The notes beneath the pieces were generated by a model. It was not told the DNA's origin, ran no database searches, and saw only the letters and a program-made list of their open reading frames with translations. Positions 47,235 through 60,260 of a stretch of DNA of 64,000 nucleotides are shown in pieces; the stretch's first letter is position 1, and every line of letters begins with the position of its first letter. The DNA comes from Abelmoschus esculentus (taxonomy: Eukaryota > Streptophyta > Magnoliopsida > Malvales > Malvaceae): the NCBI GenBank assembly GCA_035048815.1, contig JAUCBN010000017.1, positions 18,410,936-18,474,935 on the forward strand, read 5' to 3'. A program made the position numbers and the translations under genes.

Positions 47235-47756
47235 TAAATATTATAAAAAAAAAAAAAAACTGACTCAGCCTTACAAATAAGATAAGAGACAATTAAATTA
47301 TTTTAATAAGAATTATCCTTTTTTTGCTAAAAAATAATAATTTTACTTACCTTTTATTTATTTTATTTGTTTTTTAGACAACTCATTTTACTAAATTCTT
47401 AATAATAAAAGTAAATAATAATAAAAAAATAAATTATATGTATAGTAACTAAAATTTTAAATTATTTTTATTTTAATTATTAAAATTTTAATTTATTTTC
47501 GTTAAAGTCACGAACTATAACTTTTTGTTAAATAAAAAGTTAACGGTTATGTTAATTTTTTTAACGGCAATAACGTTAACAGAAACAAATTAAAATTTTA
47601 ATGTTTAAAATTAAAACACTTTAACAGTTTAGTGATTATTTATATAATTTACCCTAAAACAATTCGGTTACCTAAATTATAACGGAATTTTATTATTTAA
47701 TCAATTCCAGTGTCCATTTCCTCATTTTTGACACCCCAAAATTTGTTTTAAGTGTA

Positions 47757-48231
47757 AGTTAATTATTAGAATGGTTTCGAAGAACATGAAAAATACTGAA
47801 TAACACAAGAGAGAAACTAGAGTAAATGCAAAGCTTTATTACTCTCTCAAAGAATGATAGAATTGTTAGGTGATTACAAATGATTGTGAGAACTCTCTAT
47901 TTATAGTTGAGCTCTTACTCAATCAATGGTCAAGATCAATTTACATGGATGGTCAAGATTAACCCAAAATAAATACAGAATCAACTATCTAAGAAAATTT
48001 TATCAAATCTTACCAATTCATAGGAAAGTTTTCCTGGATAGTTGATCTTCTCCGATATGGCAAGAATCCTATAAATCCTTATCTGATAGGTTGTCTCGTT
48101 CTATATCTGAAATGGGTTCTCTAGCATTCTCCAAGTGTTAGGCTAAGTCTGGTGGTCTTAACAAGCCCGATGAAACCTTGTTGTTGGGCTTGTGCGCGAC
48201 TATCATGGATCCCAATACGCGGGACGTGCTA
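47757..48231 (-). mobile_element. Ty1/copia-like solo LTR fragment (unit 1)
   Basis: On the minus strand it has the order expected of an LTR. TATAAATAGAGAG (inverse of about 47897-47909) is followed some 70 bp later by AATAAAGC, then a run to TTGTGTTATTCAG. No internal retroelement genes adjoin it. The TG/CA limits and TSD are not certain. A copy with the same context lies at 58800-59279. Confidence 0.55.
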
Positions 48232-48759
48232 TATGCATCCATCCTCAAAGTTTTAGTTTACATATGTAAATACATATTTCTTGACAAAGTTGTAGCTTTT
48301 CTTCTAGGTGGTTTCTAAAATTTATACAATCTTTTATATTTAAACTATAAAAGTTAAATTTTAAATTATTAACTCTAATATTTTAAAATACAATATTTAA
48401 ACTCTAAATCCTTCGACCTTAAATTATAACTTAAAATTTATAAGTTTTAAACTAAAAAATTGTATAAACTAAAAAAAGTTACATAATACTCGAAAATATA
48501 GGGTTAAACATATTATGATATTTTTTACATGAATTATAATGATTAAATTAAAATAAAAATAGTACAATTCAAAAAAAAAAAAAAATTAGAGGGGCCGGGG
48601 CTGCCATCCCCTTGATTCAACTTTACTAGAGATTAGTTCTGGTTTTGTTTCTTGTTTACTATTTTCTAAGGTGTAATTTTTGGTTAATTATCCATATTTA
48701 ATTAATTAATTGTTTAATTTAGATTAAAGTTATTTGAATTTTAGTTTCTTTGTGACATG

Positions 48760-49238
48760 TGGGGTTGGGTATTTTATCCGGCCTGATCGAGTTCCAACCC
48801 GATTGGGATGGGTCAAATTTTTTGATGAAAAATCAGATTCTAGTTTAGGATGTAGAATATCTGACTCACCCGACCCGAGAGTGAATATTTAATTTTTTTC
48901 ATATTTTTAAGGATGTTTAAAATAAAGGTTATCTATCTATATATCTTCTATAATTAAATCCTCAAAATTAATTTTTTATTTATAATTTAATCTTTAAAAT
49001 TATTTTTTTATATAATCAAGTGGTCAAAATTATTTTTTTACAATTTAATCCCTAAATTTATTTTTTTTCTATAGGCCAGATCGAGTCCGAGCCGTGTTTA
49101 GGATATTTATTTTTAATTTAGGTTGGATTAAAATTTTAAAAAAATTATTCGAATCGAGCCAGAATCAAATTTATAGTATTTATGTTCAGGTCGAATTTGA
49201 GTAGGCCAAAAATCTGACCCAATCTGTACTCATCTCTA
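48760..49238. mobile_element. hAT-type element in the MBD upstream region (unit 1)
   Basis: The left end TGGGGTTGGGTATTTTATCC and inverted right end TAGAGATGAGTACAG fit worn hAT-type termini. The 8-bp flanks GTGACATG (48752-48759) and GTGACACG (49239-49246) agree at 7 of 8. The older copy P0 shows the empty site GAGACATG|TGG at 45873-45883. It is 479 bp with no coding capacity. Confidence 0.8.
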
Positions 49239-50336
49239 GTGACACGTGGATACCATGCAGTTCACCACATTAAATTTTAGTTTCAAATCCTTCTAGCAGT
49301 CTTTCCGGTAAGCATGACAAGTTGGGAACATGCAGTTCACACAGGTTTCAATCACTGTTCAAAACTAAAAAGGTATACTTTTTTAATAAACAGAGAGATT
49401 ATTTTAATTTGATTTTAATGTATATAATTTGATATATTTTATTTTTAGTTTAAATTAAGTATTTATAATTTATTTGATATTTATTTGTCTAACTAAAATT
49501 TAAACTTAAAATATATGTTTAAATTGATAACTAAATTTAGCTTAAATAATTTAAGGTAAGTATTAAATTGAAACAAAAAAATGGGTTTTAAGATAAGTAT
49601 AAATTTGAGTTTGTTTCAATAACAAATAAAATTTGAGTGTTAAATTTGAATAATATAATTTAAAAATCATTAAAGTTTAGCTGATTTTAAAAACACGTAA
49701 AGAATTTAAATTTAAAAAATAAATTAAAAGAATTTAAAATTTAAATTAAATGCATTGGATGCGGACGTTTACCTTTTAATGTCCAAATATTAAAAAAAAC
49801 AAAACAAGAAAGACCTGACTCAGCCTTCAAATAAGATAAGAGACTATTAAATTATTTTAGTGAGAATCAGCCTCTTTTTATTAAAAAAATAATAATTTTA
49901 CCTACCCCTTATGAATTTTTTCTATGTTTTAGACCATTCATTTTATTAAATTCTCAATAATAAAAAAATAAATTATATAAATAATCATTTTATTTTTAAT
50001 TTATTTTTATTTTGATCATTAAGTTTTTAATTTATTTTATTAAAGTTACGGACTTTAACTTTTTGTTAAAGAAAAAATTAATGGTTATGTCAATATTCTT
50101 TAACGACAACGACGTTAATAGAAATAAATTAAATTTTAGTAATTAAAATTAAAACACTTTAATAGTTTAGTGACTATTTATATAATTTATCCTAAAAATT
50201 TCAGTTACCTAAATTGGAATGGATATTTGTTACAGATATTTCCATTTTATTATATAATCAATTTCAGTGCCCATTTTCTCATTTTCGACACCCTAAATAT
50301 TTGTTCTAAAAAAACACTTCAATTCAGTAGCTATCA

Positions 50337-53300
50337 ATGATGAGTCAATTGGAGGACTCTGACACCATGACCGACCTCACTTTTCCTCCAGGTGATTTCT
50401 CAGCTATATTTTTACTTTTTTAAGCTTAATTTTTTAAAATATATTGTTTAGATCTAAAACATTATGGATCTCAAAATATATGAAAAATATTTTCTTTTTC
50501 AAAATTTTTTTATATTGTTCATTATTTTATTTTAATTACTTCGTTATTGTTGTTGTTGATGTTATTAGTGTACAATACTTTCACAAAATCTTCATTCCTT
50601 CCTTTATTACATATGAGATTTTTGGGAGATTTTGTTGTTATTTTTTGTCTAAATTTAAGGTTATGGCAAGATCTAGTCCTTTTGGTATAAAGGATCAAAG
50701 AATTGCCATAAAAAATATACAGATCTGGATTAATAGTTGATTTTTTTCTTCTTAGGAAAACTTAAATTTATTGAAAAAATAATGCAAATATATAGTTAGC
50801 CCAGTTTTTTGTAGGCTATATTGTAATATTTATTAAGTGGTATGTAGTTTAGTTGTTGAAGAAAAATAAAATAAATTTTTATTTTTTATTTAGGTTTTGA
50901 TGTAGAATTTATTTAAGATTTATATCACAATCGAACACTTTGGTTATGCCTTATTTACCAAGATTATAACGTTTCTGACATGGATATGTCTATTGAGAAA
51001 GGGCTCAATAGTATTAGAAATTTCACTTTATTAGCAAAGAAATAGATACTATTGAAACCTTCAATAGTGTTACAATATTCTTATTATAATATTCAACTTT
51101 TAAGAAGAGGGCTAAAAGTTAAAAGAGTAAATATGTCATGATCCGATTTTAAGAGTTGAGTTGCGTCGTAACATAAAAAATATTTTTATATTGCGACGAT
51201 TATTATTGGTTGTTATTTTAAAAAATAAATTTATTTAAAAAAATGATAAAAACACATAAATAACATGACAATAGTTTTAAGATTAGATGATCTTAAGGTA
51301 AAATTAAAATGATTATGTCAATTATAATCGATAAAGAAAAAAGACTGAGAAGAAAAAGTAAGAGACAAGAGAGACTTTGTATTTCGTCCTTCTCGACCCG
51401 AGCCAATGGAGAGCATGATTTTCACTTTTCAAAAGTGCTCTCAAGTTTAAACGGTGGGTTCATTCATTGAACTGACAAAAAAAATAAAGATGATATCAAA
51501 AAAATGATATCTCAACGAAAGAAAAAAAGTCAAAGGATGAAGAGAAAAGAAGCAAGACTTTAAAACCGAAAAGTTAGTTGTTAAGTAAAAGCTCTTTAGG
51601 GTTTCTTTAGTTGAGAATGTTTGATTTATTTTTACTCATAATTCTGTATTGATGAATATCAAAGACAACTGACATTTCTTTTTTTAACAATAAAGTACTT
51701 TATTTCATTCAACAAAAAATAAAATATACATAGGCCACTTGAGCCAAAAAGAAAAAGCGCACCAAAGCATCGGGAAACATAAAACAAAACAAGGGAAGTG
51801 TATTCGACATAGAGACCGAAGGAAACACAACACCTTCATGAAGCTTGGGAACTGAAGATGGATATTATATGCCTGGATAGATAAAAGATCACAAATGATG
51901 ATATTGGCGATTCTATCGAAGATATAATCATTATCTCTAAGGGCCATAAAGACAAAAACAAAAAAAAGACCTTTAAAGAAAAATATGTTTTTGCCAAAGC
52001 AAACACCGTTGACGCTTTAAATTCGATGAAAGAGACACTAATGGAGGAAGAATATTCAAAACCACACATCCAATGACTATCAAAAGAGAAGGCATCCAAA
52101 ACTGAAAAAAAAAATAACCGCGGACAAAATTCAAAAGATTCACCACCGAATCTTTTTTGGCTCAAACTTTTTGTAAGGGTCGATTGTCATTCTCGCAAGA
52201 GAGATCCCATGTTTGGATCATAACTCTTGAGGACGACGAATCATATTGAAGTGACCATAATAAAACAAAAAATAACACATAAAAAATAAAGACAAAAAAA
52301 ATTCAATCATAAAAATGGTGATTGATCGTAAAAAAAACTAAGATTTTAGGGTTGTAATTCAGATAAGGTTGGTAACGACTATATTAGAAAATTTTTGCAA
52401 CAACTAATTTTTGTATACTTTATATTTTAGTTTAAAAATTTCTCATTTTTTTATAAGATCGATACTAATAACTCAAAATATATCCTTTAATTTCATAATT
52501 ATAATTAAATTCGATCTATTATCTTGTGACTTTCTGTTTAAATCAAATAAAAACGAAAGTCATCATCTCTTATTTCAGAGCATCAACAAAAGGAAAAAAA
52601 ATATTTAAGTTTAATTGTTGTTATATTTGAATAAAATAAAATTGAAAGAAGATAGAGATAAAAATCCAACATTAATATTTTTTTTCTCAAATTCTCCATG
52701 AAAATCAAAGATGTAGACATTGGTTGAGTGGTTGACTCCCAAGGGTTTACTTAAATGGAACTTCAACCCCTTAATGATTAATGGAAAAAATTAATGAGAT
52801 AAGAGAATGGATTAGGGATGATTACGGGATAAAACTGGACGGATTTTTAGTTGTTTTGAATTTATTTTGATTTAAAAAAATTTAAATTCGATCTTAAATC
52901 GACTTAAAATTAAATATTAATTTATTCATTCCGTCTTGATATATAAAGTTTTAAATTTGATTTTGATTCGACTCGATCTAAAAAATTTAAAAATATGTAT
53001 TAAATTTCATCGATAATAAATATTAGATCCGATCAAATCACAATCACATTCACATTCACAAAATATAAATTTCAAAGACTTTAAAATTATATAAAAAGTA
53101 AAATAAAACAAATTAAATTACTCACATAAAAAATACATATTTAAAAGAATAAACTCAAACTATTAACTTTTTAGAGTCAGATATATTAAAACTTGAATAA
53201 TATTTAACAAAAATTTACAATAAACACAAACAAAAAATAGCTTGAAACCTTAAAATTGTTTATATACAGTAATGTTTTTGTAAAAAAATAATAAAAACAA

Positions 53301-56300
53301 ATATAATATAATATATTAAAACAGGTGGAGCGGGAATTTTTTTATCATATACTCCGACTCGCTCTAACCTACCTTAATATTTTTCAATACTCTCTTTATT
53401 CTGATCTTCAAAAAAATTTTAAAAAAATCCGATCAAATTGAATTGAAACATACTAAATTAGATCGACATTGAATAATTTTACTATCCTTAGGACGGAAAG
53501 AAAAAAAATAATTATCAACATCTAAAGCTGATTTACGAAAAAATATGGAAAAAAAAAAACATGAAGAATACAAGATACTTTGATTGTGTGTCATGAGAAT
53601 TTGGATTTTATTCTCACCGTATGAATTTTTAATTTCATATATAAGTTGTGTAAATTTTAATTTTTAATTTATAGAAAAAATAATTTTAAGTTTAGAATTT
53701 AAGATTAACCTTCTAATTTAAGGGGAAGAATTTAAAATTTAAGATTTAATTTTTAAGCGTTAGAATTATAAATTATAATTTATAATGTAAATATACATGT
53801 TTGTGTAAAATAATATTTTTCTCAAATTATATAAATATTAGGTAAAAAATGTATAACGATAATGTTTTAATTCCGTTATTAAATTATTTTTATATATTTA
53901 AAATATAAAATAACTTTTAAAAATTTCATTTATGTATTGAACTTTAATTATTATATGTTAATTAAATATTGTTTTTAAGGCTCTGATGATGGTTTTTATG
54001 TCTTCAATGGTGTATAAGTACAATTCTAAACTTTTGAAACTTTAATTTAAACTTTAAAATAATATGAAGTCTGTGTGTTTTGTCTTGTGTTGAAATATAT
54101 AGTATATAGATATTTTTAATTATGATGTAAGTGATTAAAATATATTTATTTAATTATTTTTATAAATATTTTAATATATTATTTATCAAAACGATAATTA
54201 AATTATTCTTTAACAAATAATGAATACGAGAGAAAAAAATTATAATAGGTTACAGATTAACCTATAATTGAACCATCAACGTCTTAACGGTGAATTATTT
54301 ACGGTTAATCATTTCTTAATAGTTAGTTAACAAAATTCAATAACAACTATAAAGGTTAACTGACCATTTAAGCTAAACGGTACGATTAACCTACCATGAA
54401 CACCATTATATATATATTAAAGTTTATTATAAGAATATTAATTTCATTTTTATTTTGAATATTGTATTAATAAATTAATAAAATATATTTAAAATTTTAA
54501 AACTTAAAACTACACGATACAACCGAGCGGAAATCGTCTGCCTTTTTTTCGTGCCTCCATTCGTGTCTCCGTTTTAAATTAGAAAGTTTAGGGTGTATGA
54601 TTTAAGGTTCAATGTTAGTGGTTGTGGTTAGAGTTTAGGGAATTAGGTGTAGGATGCATTTTTAGGAGTAAGGTTTAGAATATAAAAAATAAGCGCTAGG
54701 GTTTAAAATTTAATTTTTAAATTTTTTATAACATGAGGCATGGAAGGAGATATAATAAAGAGAAAGATGATTTTTACTCAATACAAACGTAAAAATAATT
54801 TAAAAATTTAAATTTAATTTTATGTAAAAAATATTAAGTACATAAAATAAAAATATAATTTAAAACTAAAAAATAAATATATTAAAAATAGGGTCGGTCA
54901 AGTATCCAATAACAAAAAAAATGGCCCGAGCCTGGTTTAACTACCTAGAAAAAATTCGAGGTTGAATACCCAATCCGTTCGAATAATTTTTTAATAAAAT
55001 ATTTATTTTTTTGTAAAAGGTTTACAATTCTTTTTCTCCACTGGTAAACTTCCCTCTAGTTTTAATACCACTATTATCACACTAGCGCCTAAGGTTCGGG
55101 TACCGAAAATAGCCTCTGACTTTAGGCTGATTTCATGTTGTAATACGATTTACAAATGTATTACTAATATAATTATTAATCGCATGAAAATGTGATTGTC
55201 AGATTTAATATTCCCAAATCATAGTGCATTTTGACAGACAGTGATATTGTGGACAATGTATTATTGCTCGGGTGATTGTTCAAGGTTATGGAAGGAAACA
55301 TGTTTCCTCAAGATGTGTTATTAAGATTGATCTTAGGAAGGTTTTTGATTCAGTCAATTGGGGTTTTATCACTCAAGTACTAAGAGTCTTGGAATTCCCT
55401 ATTCATTTTAGAAAGTGGATTGAGGCCTGTGTGATGCACCCATGTTTTCTGTAAATGTTAATGGAGGGTTGGTGGGCTATTTTGTTGGGACAAAAGGAGT
55501 TAGACAGGGTGATTCTCTCTCTCCGTATCTTTCTATTTGATCCTGAATGTACTATCTGGGTTGCTCAATGATGCTGGTAAGCATAGTATGTTTAGTTTCA
55601 CCCTAAGTGCAAGAGAATACAACTCTCTCATATTTGTTTCGCTGATGATTTGATGGTATTTATTAAGGGGGAGTTAGAGTCTGTATTAGGGATAAAAAAA
55701 GGTCCTAGAGGTTTTCTATCAGTGGTCCGGTTTAAGCATAAATGAGACAAAGTGTGAGTTATTTGCAGCAGGGTTAGACAATGATGTATTGCAAGTGATT
55801 CAACAATAATTTGATTTTAAAATTGGTTTCTTACCTGTCAGATACCTAGAGGTCTCCCTTATCTCAAAAAGACTATTTGTTGTTGACTGTGATTGTTTAG
55901 TGGAGAGGATTGTTAATAGAGTTAGGGTGGCCCTTAAAGGATTACCGTTTGCTGGTAGACTTTAATTGATTCAGTCTATCCTATTTAGTATACAGCACTA
56001 TTGGTGCATGATCTTTATTCTACCTTTGTAAGTTATAATAAGGTCTCTCGGATCTGCAATGCTTTCTTATAGAAAGACACGGATGGTGATATCAGAGGTG
56101 CTAGAGTGAGTTGAAAAATTATTTGCTATCCAAAAAATGAAGGTGGACTAAGAGTTAAAGAAATGTTTACTTGGAACAAAGCATGTATGTTGCGATGCAT
56201 TTGACTCTTGATCATCCAGGGAGGCTCTCTTTGGGTGACATGGTTGTCAGCATTACCTGTTAAAACAACGTTCTATTTTGCACTCTCAAGTGAAAGATAG

Positions 56301-58356
56301 TCATAGTTGGGCTTGGAAGAAGCTTATAAAGCTTAGAAATGAATAGTTACTGATTGGAAGTGAACAGAGGGACTATAAAGCTTGGTTAGCTTGGGATTTA
56401 CTTAGACCTAAAAAAAAGAGAAAGTGACATGGGCTGAGGTAGTTTGGGGTAACTTGACCATATCTCGTCACTCTTTTATCTCATGGTTGGTTGTATTGGA
56501 TAGGCTATCAATAAAGGTACGCATGCTCAAGTGGGAAGTGCAGTTGGATCCTACATGTTTAATGTGTACCGAGCATATTGAGTCTAGGGATCACCTATTT
56601 GGAGAGTATCCATTCATGTTGCAAATCTGGTCACTAGTAGTGTATGACTTGGAGGAACAAATTGAACATGTTCGTTTGGGAGTTTCTCGAGTGGTTACAA
56701 CTCGCTGGTAAAGGAAAATTTATGAAAGCAATTTTGATTCGATTGGCATGGTGTAGCCTTAACTATCATCTTTGGACTAAACACAACTGTAAAGTACATG
56801 AAAATGGACAACGACAAGCATTGGAAATTTTTTGGTTCATAAAGAAAGATGTTAGACTCAAATTAATTGATTTTTATTTTAAAATTTTTGATCGAAGTAT
56901 AGCAATGAGATGAAGGTTATGTGAATAGTTCATTTGGGTGATTAATATTTTGTAAAGTGTTTTTTAGGTATTCTTAAATGAATAAAGTTCAATTTATCAA
57001 AAAAAATCAATTAATTTTAAACAAAGTTAAGTAGTCTAGTGAGCACACAAGTTACTGAATGGTTTAAAATTGGCAGGATTTCCACCCTCAGACCCAGTCA
57101 CCGTCGCAGTCCCAGCCCCAGCCCCAACACCAGTCACCGTTGCAGTCCCAGTCCCAGCCCCAGTCCCAGAAGCAGCTACTTCTGCGATTATTGAAGCAAT
57201 TCCTGTTTCAGTCTTTCCTGCTGTAAGTCAACCCACTACTCCCACCACCCGGAGAAGGAGAAGGAAGGTAAGAGATAAGTGTCTTCGTATTTTTTTATTA
57301 AGTAAAGAGGTACTCATATTCACGAAATAAATATCAAAATCCATATAAAATGATATAACACGAACATCATTTATTTCAAAAAATTAATAAATTTCAAGTG
57401 TAACTTTTATTTTTTAATATATTTTGTGATGATTATTTCATTGTTTTCTTTCTTTTCTGAATTGATTTCATTGTTATCTTCTAATGGTTATCTTCTAATA
57501 TTGTGTATATTATCCAAAGTCATTACAACCTGAATACCTAGAACATTGGGAGGTTTATTATAAGCAACGCCCGAATGGGAGGACTGATACGGTAAATCAC
57601 CCAATTTAAATGGTTTATAGAAATCTTTTACTCTTACTGGAAAAACATCAGACATTTGTTCTCCTTGTTTAACAGTACTATCGCCATAAGGAGTTGCGTT
57701 TCATGTGTCGGTCGATGGTAGAAGTGGACATGTATGAGAAACATGGAATCCATCCCGCGCGTGCGAGGAAGCTGAAAACCAACAAAGAAGAGATTGAATT
57801 CCAGTCACTTCCTCCAATAATAGTAAGTCATGTGATAATAGAATTTGTTGAATAATTCGAATTAAATTTCGAGTCCGTTTTTTTATGATGCAGAGATGAA
57901 GGTAGGGGTATATAAGTAAGAGCCTTGGCCCTATACTTTTAGTTCCTCATCTGTTGTTGTTACATTGGTATTTCAACTTTTGCAGATGCTGCCATGGAAA
58001 GATAAAACTGAAACTGAAGCTGAAGCTACTGGTGAAAAAATAAAAAGTATGAATACCTCTGATCCTTCAACTTCAACTGCGCTAACAGGTATTTTTCAAT
58101 ATTCACTTTCAGACATATTTGAGCTCTAGTAATATTCACATACAAACACATACATGTATCGAATATATATTTTTTGAATTCGAATAACATAGAATTCTGC
58201 TTTTTTATTTCACCAGTGAAACGTGGCAGGAAGAAGAGGGTGGAGAAAATGAAGACCAGTGTCAATTGGAATGATCCGAGTGAAGATGACATGTTCAAAA
58301 TTTCAGTTACTTATGCGAAGGAATTTACAGAATACAAACTTGCTCCAGATGTTTAA
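50337..58356 (+). CDS. Methyl-CpG-binding-domain-like protein
   Basis: The gene model is built by eye. Exons are 50337-50391, 57077-57267, 57520-57591, 57676-57822, 57986-58088 and 58217-58356, all GT-AG, phases agree, giving 235 aa. The N-terminus is MMSQLEDSDTMTDLTFPPG. A Pro/Ala/Val repeat follows (VTVAVPAPAPTP), then a basic RRRRRK patch. An MBD-like core comes next: LEHWEVYYKQRPNGRTDTYY and FMCRSMVEVDMYEKHGIHP. This resembles plant MBD proteins in the pattern W..., R..G..D.YY..., RS..EV..Y. The tail has a basic VKRGRKKRVEKMK. Plant MBDs read or interact with methylated DNA in the nucleus; binding by this one is not shown. Intron 1 (6.7 kb) holds LINE remains. The link of exon 1 to exon 2 rests on phase and on conservation of exon 1 in both units. 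Confidence 0.62.
51680..52235 (-). mobile_element. Probable 3' end of a retroposon in MBD intron 1 (unit 1)
   Basis: On the minus strand the segment ends in GAATGAAATAAAGTAC followed by an A-rich tail (plus-strand T run at 51679-51685), as a 5'-truncated LINE or retroposed transcript would. Minus-strand open frames (51836-52165) are shared in part with the copy at 62700-63250 but are not kept in frame, so they look non-coding. Confidence 0.4.
52813..53490. mobile_element. Candidate hAT-type element in MBD intron 1
   Basis: The left end TAGGGATGATTACGGG and inverted right end TAAGGATAGTAAAATT fit the hAT-type pattern. Flanks GAATGGAT and GGACGGAA agree at only 5 of 8. The left end is also present in unit 2 at 63832, so it predates the tandem duplication. 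Confidence 0.5.
53500..55015. other. MBD intron 1, central AT-rich part
   Basis: No exon is recognised. Telomere-like TTTAGGGT words are scattered at 54580-54720. Confidence 0.4.
55020..57010 (+). pseudogene. Degenerate L1-type LINE reverse transcriptase in MBD intron 1
   Basis: Successive frame pieces give the plant LINE reverse transcriptase pattern. These are FFFSTGKLPSSFNTTIITLA, IASDFRLISCCNTIYKCIT, VIKIDLRKVFDSVNWGFI, GTKGVRQGDSLSP, the catalytic FADDLMVF (about 55635-55660), and LPVRYLEVSL. A C-terminal zf-RVT-like part follows (56424-56650: DRLSIKVRMLKW, CLMCTEHIESRDHLFGEYPF). Many stops and frame changes make it dead. The usual Cys of the zinc motif after HLF is Tyr here. The 3' end has AATAAAG and a short A run at about 57000. 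The 5' end is truncated; the endonuclease domain is absent. Confidence 0.88.
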
Positions 58357-58618
58357 TAATAAGATGAACTGTATCATCTTACTTATAAGAGACATGGCTC
58401 AACTATGTTTTCTGGAATAATTTACTTTTTTGTTTTAATTTCGATTAATCAGAAGTTTATGCATGTTAATAATAACTGTCAGAAGTTTATTTGGTGATGT
58501 TGGTTGTATATATTATTGCTTGCTAATGTTGGTCGAGATATATTATTATAGTGGTGTAAACGAGTTGAGTCTAAGTGGTAATAAATTCGATTCGTTAATA
58601 TTTTGAGTTGAGTTAAGT
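58357..58618. other. 3' region of MBD gene, unit 1
   Basis: It contains the gene's 3' UTR. At 58550-58618 GTGGTGTAAACGAGTTGAG-type words look like a piece of a hAT-type element end. Confidence 0.4.
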
Positions 58619-58799
58619 TTTAATAATTAAAAGTAAAACACTTTAACAGTTTAGTAACTATTTATATAAATTATCTTAAAAAAATTCGGTTACCTAAATT
58701 AGAATGGAAATTTGTTATAGATATTTCCATTTTATTATTTAATCAATTTCAATGTCCATTTTCTCATTTTTGACACCCCAAATATCTGTTTTAAGCGTA

Positions 58800-59279
58800 A
58801 GCTAATTATAAGAATGACTTCGAAGAATTTTTGAAGAACACGAAAAATACTCAATAATACAAGAGAGAAACTAGAGTAAATGCCAGAGCTTTATTACTCT
58901 CTCAAAGAATGATGGAATTGTTGGGTGATTACAAATGGTGGTGAGAATTCTTTATTTATAGTTGAGCTCTCACTCAATCAATGGCCGGGATCAATTTACA
59001 TAGATTGTCAGGATTGGCCCAAAATAAATACAGAATCATCTATCTAAGAAAATTCTATCAAATCTTATCAATTTATAGGAAAATTTCCCTAGATAGTTGA
59101 TCTCCCTCAATATAGCAAGAATCCTCTAAATCCTTATCTGATAAGTTGTCTCTTCTTATATTTGAAATGAGTTCTCTAGCATTCTCCAAGTGTTGTGTCA
59201 AGTCTGGTGGTCTTAGTAAACTCGATTATTGTTGGACTTGTTCGCGACTATCACGGACCCCACTGCGCGGGACGAGACA
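58800..59279 (-). mobile_element. Ty1/copia-like solo LTR fragment (unit 2)
   Basis: Duplicate of 47757-48231, with the same TATA and AATAAA order on the minus strand and the same neighbours on both sides. Confidence 0.5.
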
Positions 59280-59788
59280 TATGCATCCATCCTCAAAATT
59301 TTAGTTTATATATGGAAATACATATTTCTTGATAAAGTTGTAGCTCTTCTTCTAGGTGGTTTCTAAAATATATACAATCTTTTATATTTAAATTATAAAA
59401 GTTAAAATTTAAATTATTAACTCTAATATGTTAAAATACAATTCTTAAATCCTAAATCCTTCGACCTTAAATTATAACTTAAATTTTTAAGTTTTAAACT
59501 AAAAAAAATTATATAAACTAAAAAAAGTACATAATAATTGAAAATACAGGGTTAAACATATTATGATATTTTTATACATGAATTATAATGATTAAATTAA
59601 AATAAAAATAGTACTATTCAATAAATTTTAGAGGGGCCGGGGCTGCCATCCCGTTGATTCAACTTTACTAGAGATTAGTTCTGGTTTTTTGTTTACTATT
59701 TTAGGGGGCCGGGGCTGCCATCCGTATTTAATTAATTAATGTTTAATTTAGATTAAAATTATTTGAATTTTAGTTTCTTTGTAACATG

Positions 59789-60260
59789 TGGGGTTGGACA
59801 TCTTATTCGGTCCGATCGAGTTTCGACCCAATCTGATTGGGTCGAATTTTTTGATGAAAAATAAGGTTCGAGTTTAGGATGTAAAATATCTGACCCACCT
59901 GATCCGAGACTAAATATTTAATTTTTTTTATATTTTTTAAGGATGTTTATAATAATAGTCATCTATCTATACATCTTTTATAATTAGGTCCTTAAAATTA
60001 ATTTTTTATTTATAATTTAGTCTTTAAAATTATTTTTTATATAATCAAGTTGTCAAAATTATTTTTTTACAATTTAATCCCTAAATTTATTTTTTTTATA
60101 GGTCGGGTCGAGTCGGAGCCGTATTTAGGGTATTTATTTTTAATTCAAGTTGGATTAAAATTTTTAAAAGAATTATTCGGATCAAGCCAGAATCGAATTT
60201 AAAGTATTTGTGTACAGGTCAGATTTGCCAAAAATCAGACCCGACTCGTACTCATCTCTA
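59789..60260. mobile_element. hAT-type element in the MBD upstream region (unit 2)
   Basis: Duplicate of 48760-49238 at the same relative place. Flanks GTAACATG (59781-59788) and GTGACATA (60261-60268) are the same TSD, further worn. Confidence 0.75.

Larger units (their letters stand above)
44960..47756 (+). repeat. P0: old partial copy of the MBD-gene upstream region
   Basis: It is collinear with 48232-50308 and 59280-61330, the regions upstream of the two MBD first exons. It starts at TATGCATCCATCCTC, as they do, and ends at the GACACCCC..TTTGTTT word, about 30 bp before where the start codon lies in the other copies. It lacks the hAT-type insertion of those copies, has its own MULE-type insertion (46390-47234), and has about 0.55 kb of different sequence at 45012-45595. 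No MBD exon 1 is present. Confidence 0.75.
47608..52990 (+). repeat. Tandem MBD unit 1, part matched by unit 2 within the window
   Basis: This segment is repeated, in order and orientation, at 58619-64000. The offset is about 11.01 kb on the left and 11.02 kb around exon 1. It covers a promoter tail, a reversed LTR fragment, the full upstream region, MBD exon 1 and the first part of intron 1. The whole repeated unit is therefore about 11.0 kb (47608-58618). Confidence 0.88.

Noticed and set aside
44960..47756. A third MBD gene in P0
   Set aside because: No copy of exon 1 or later exons is present; only upstream DNA is shared.
52705..52760. Possible SINE or tRNA head (TGGTTGAGTGG)
   Set aside because: No B box follows at a proper distance, and the same stretch is only part of the tandem duplication.
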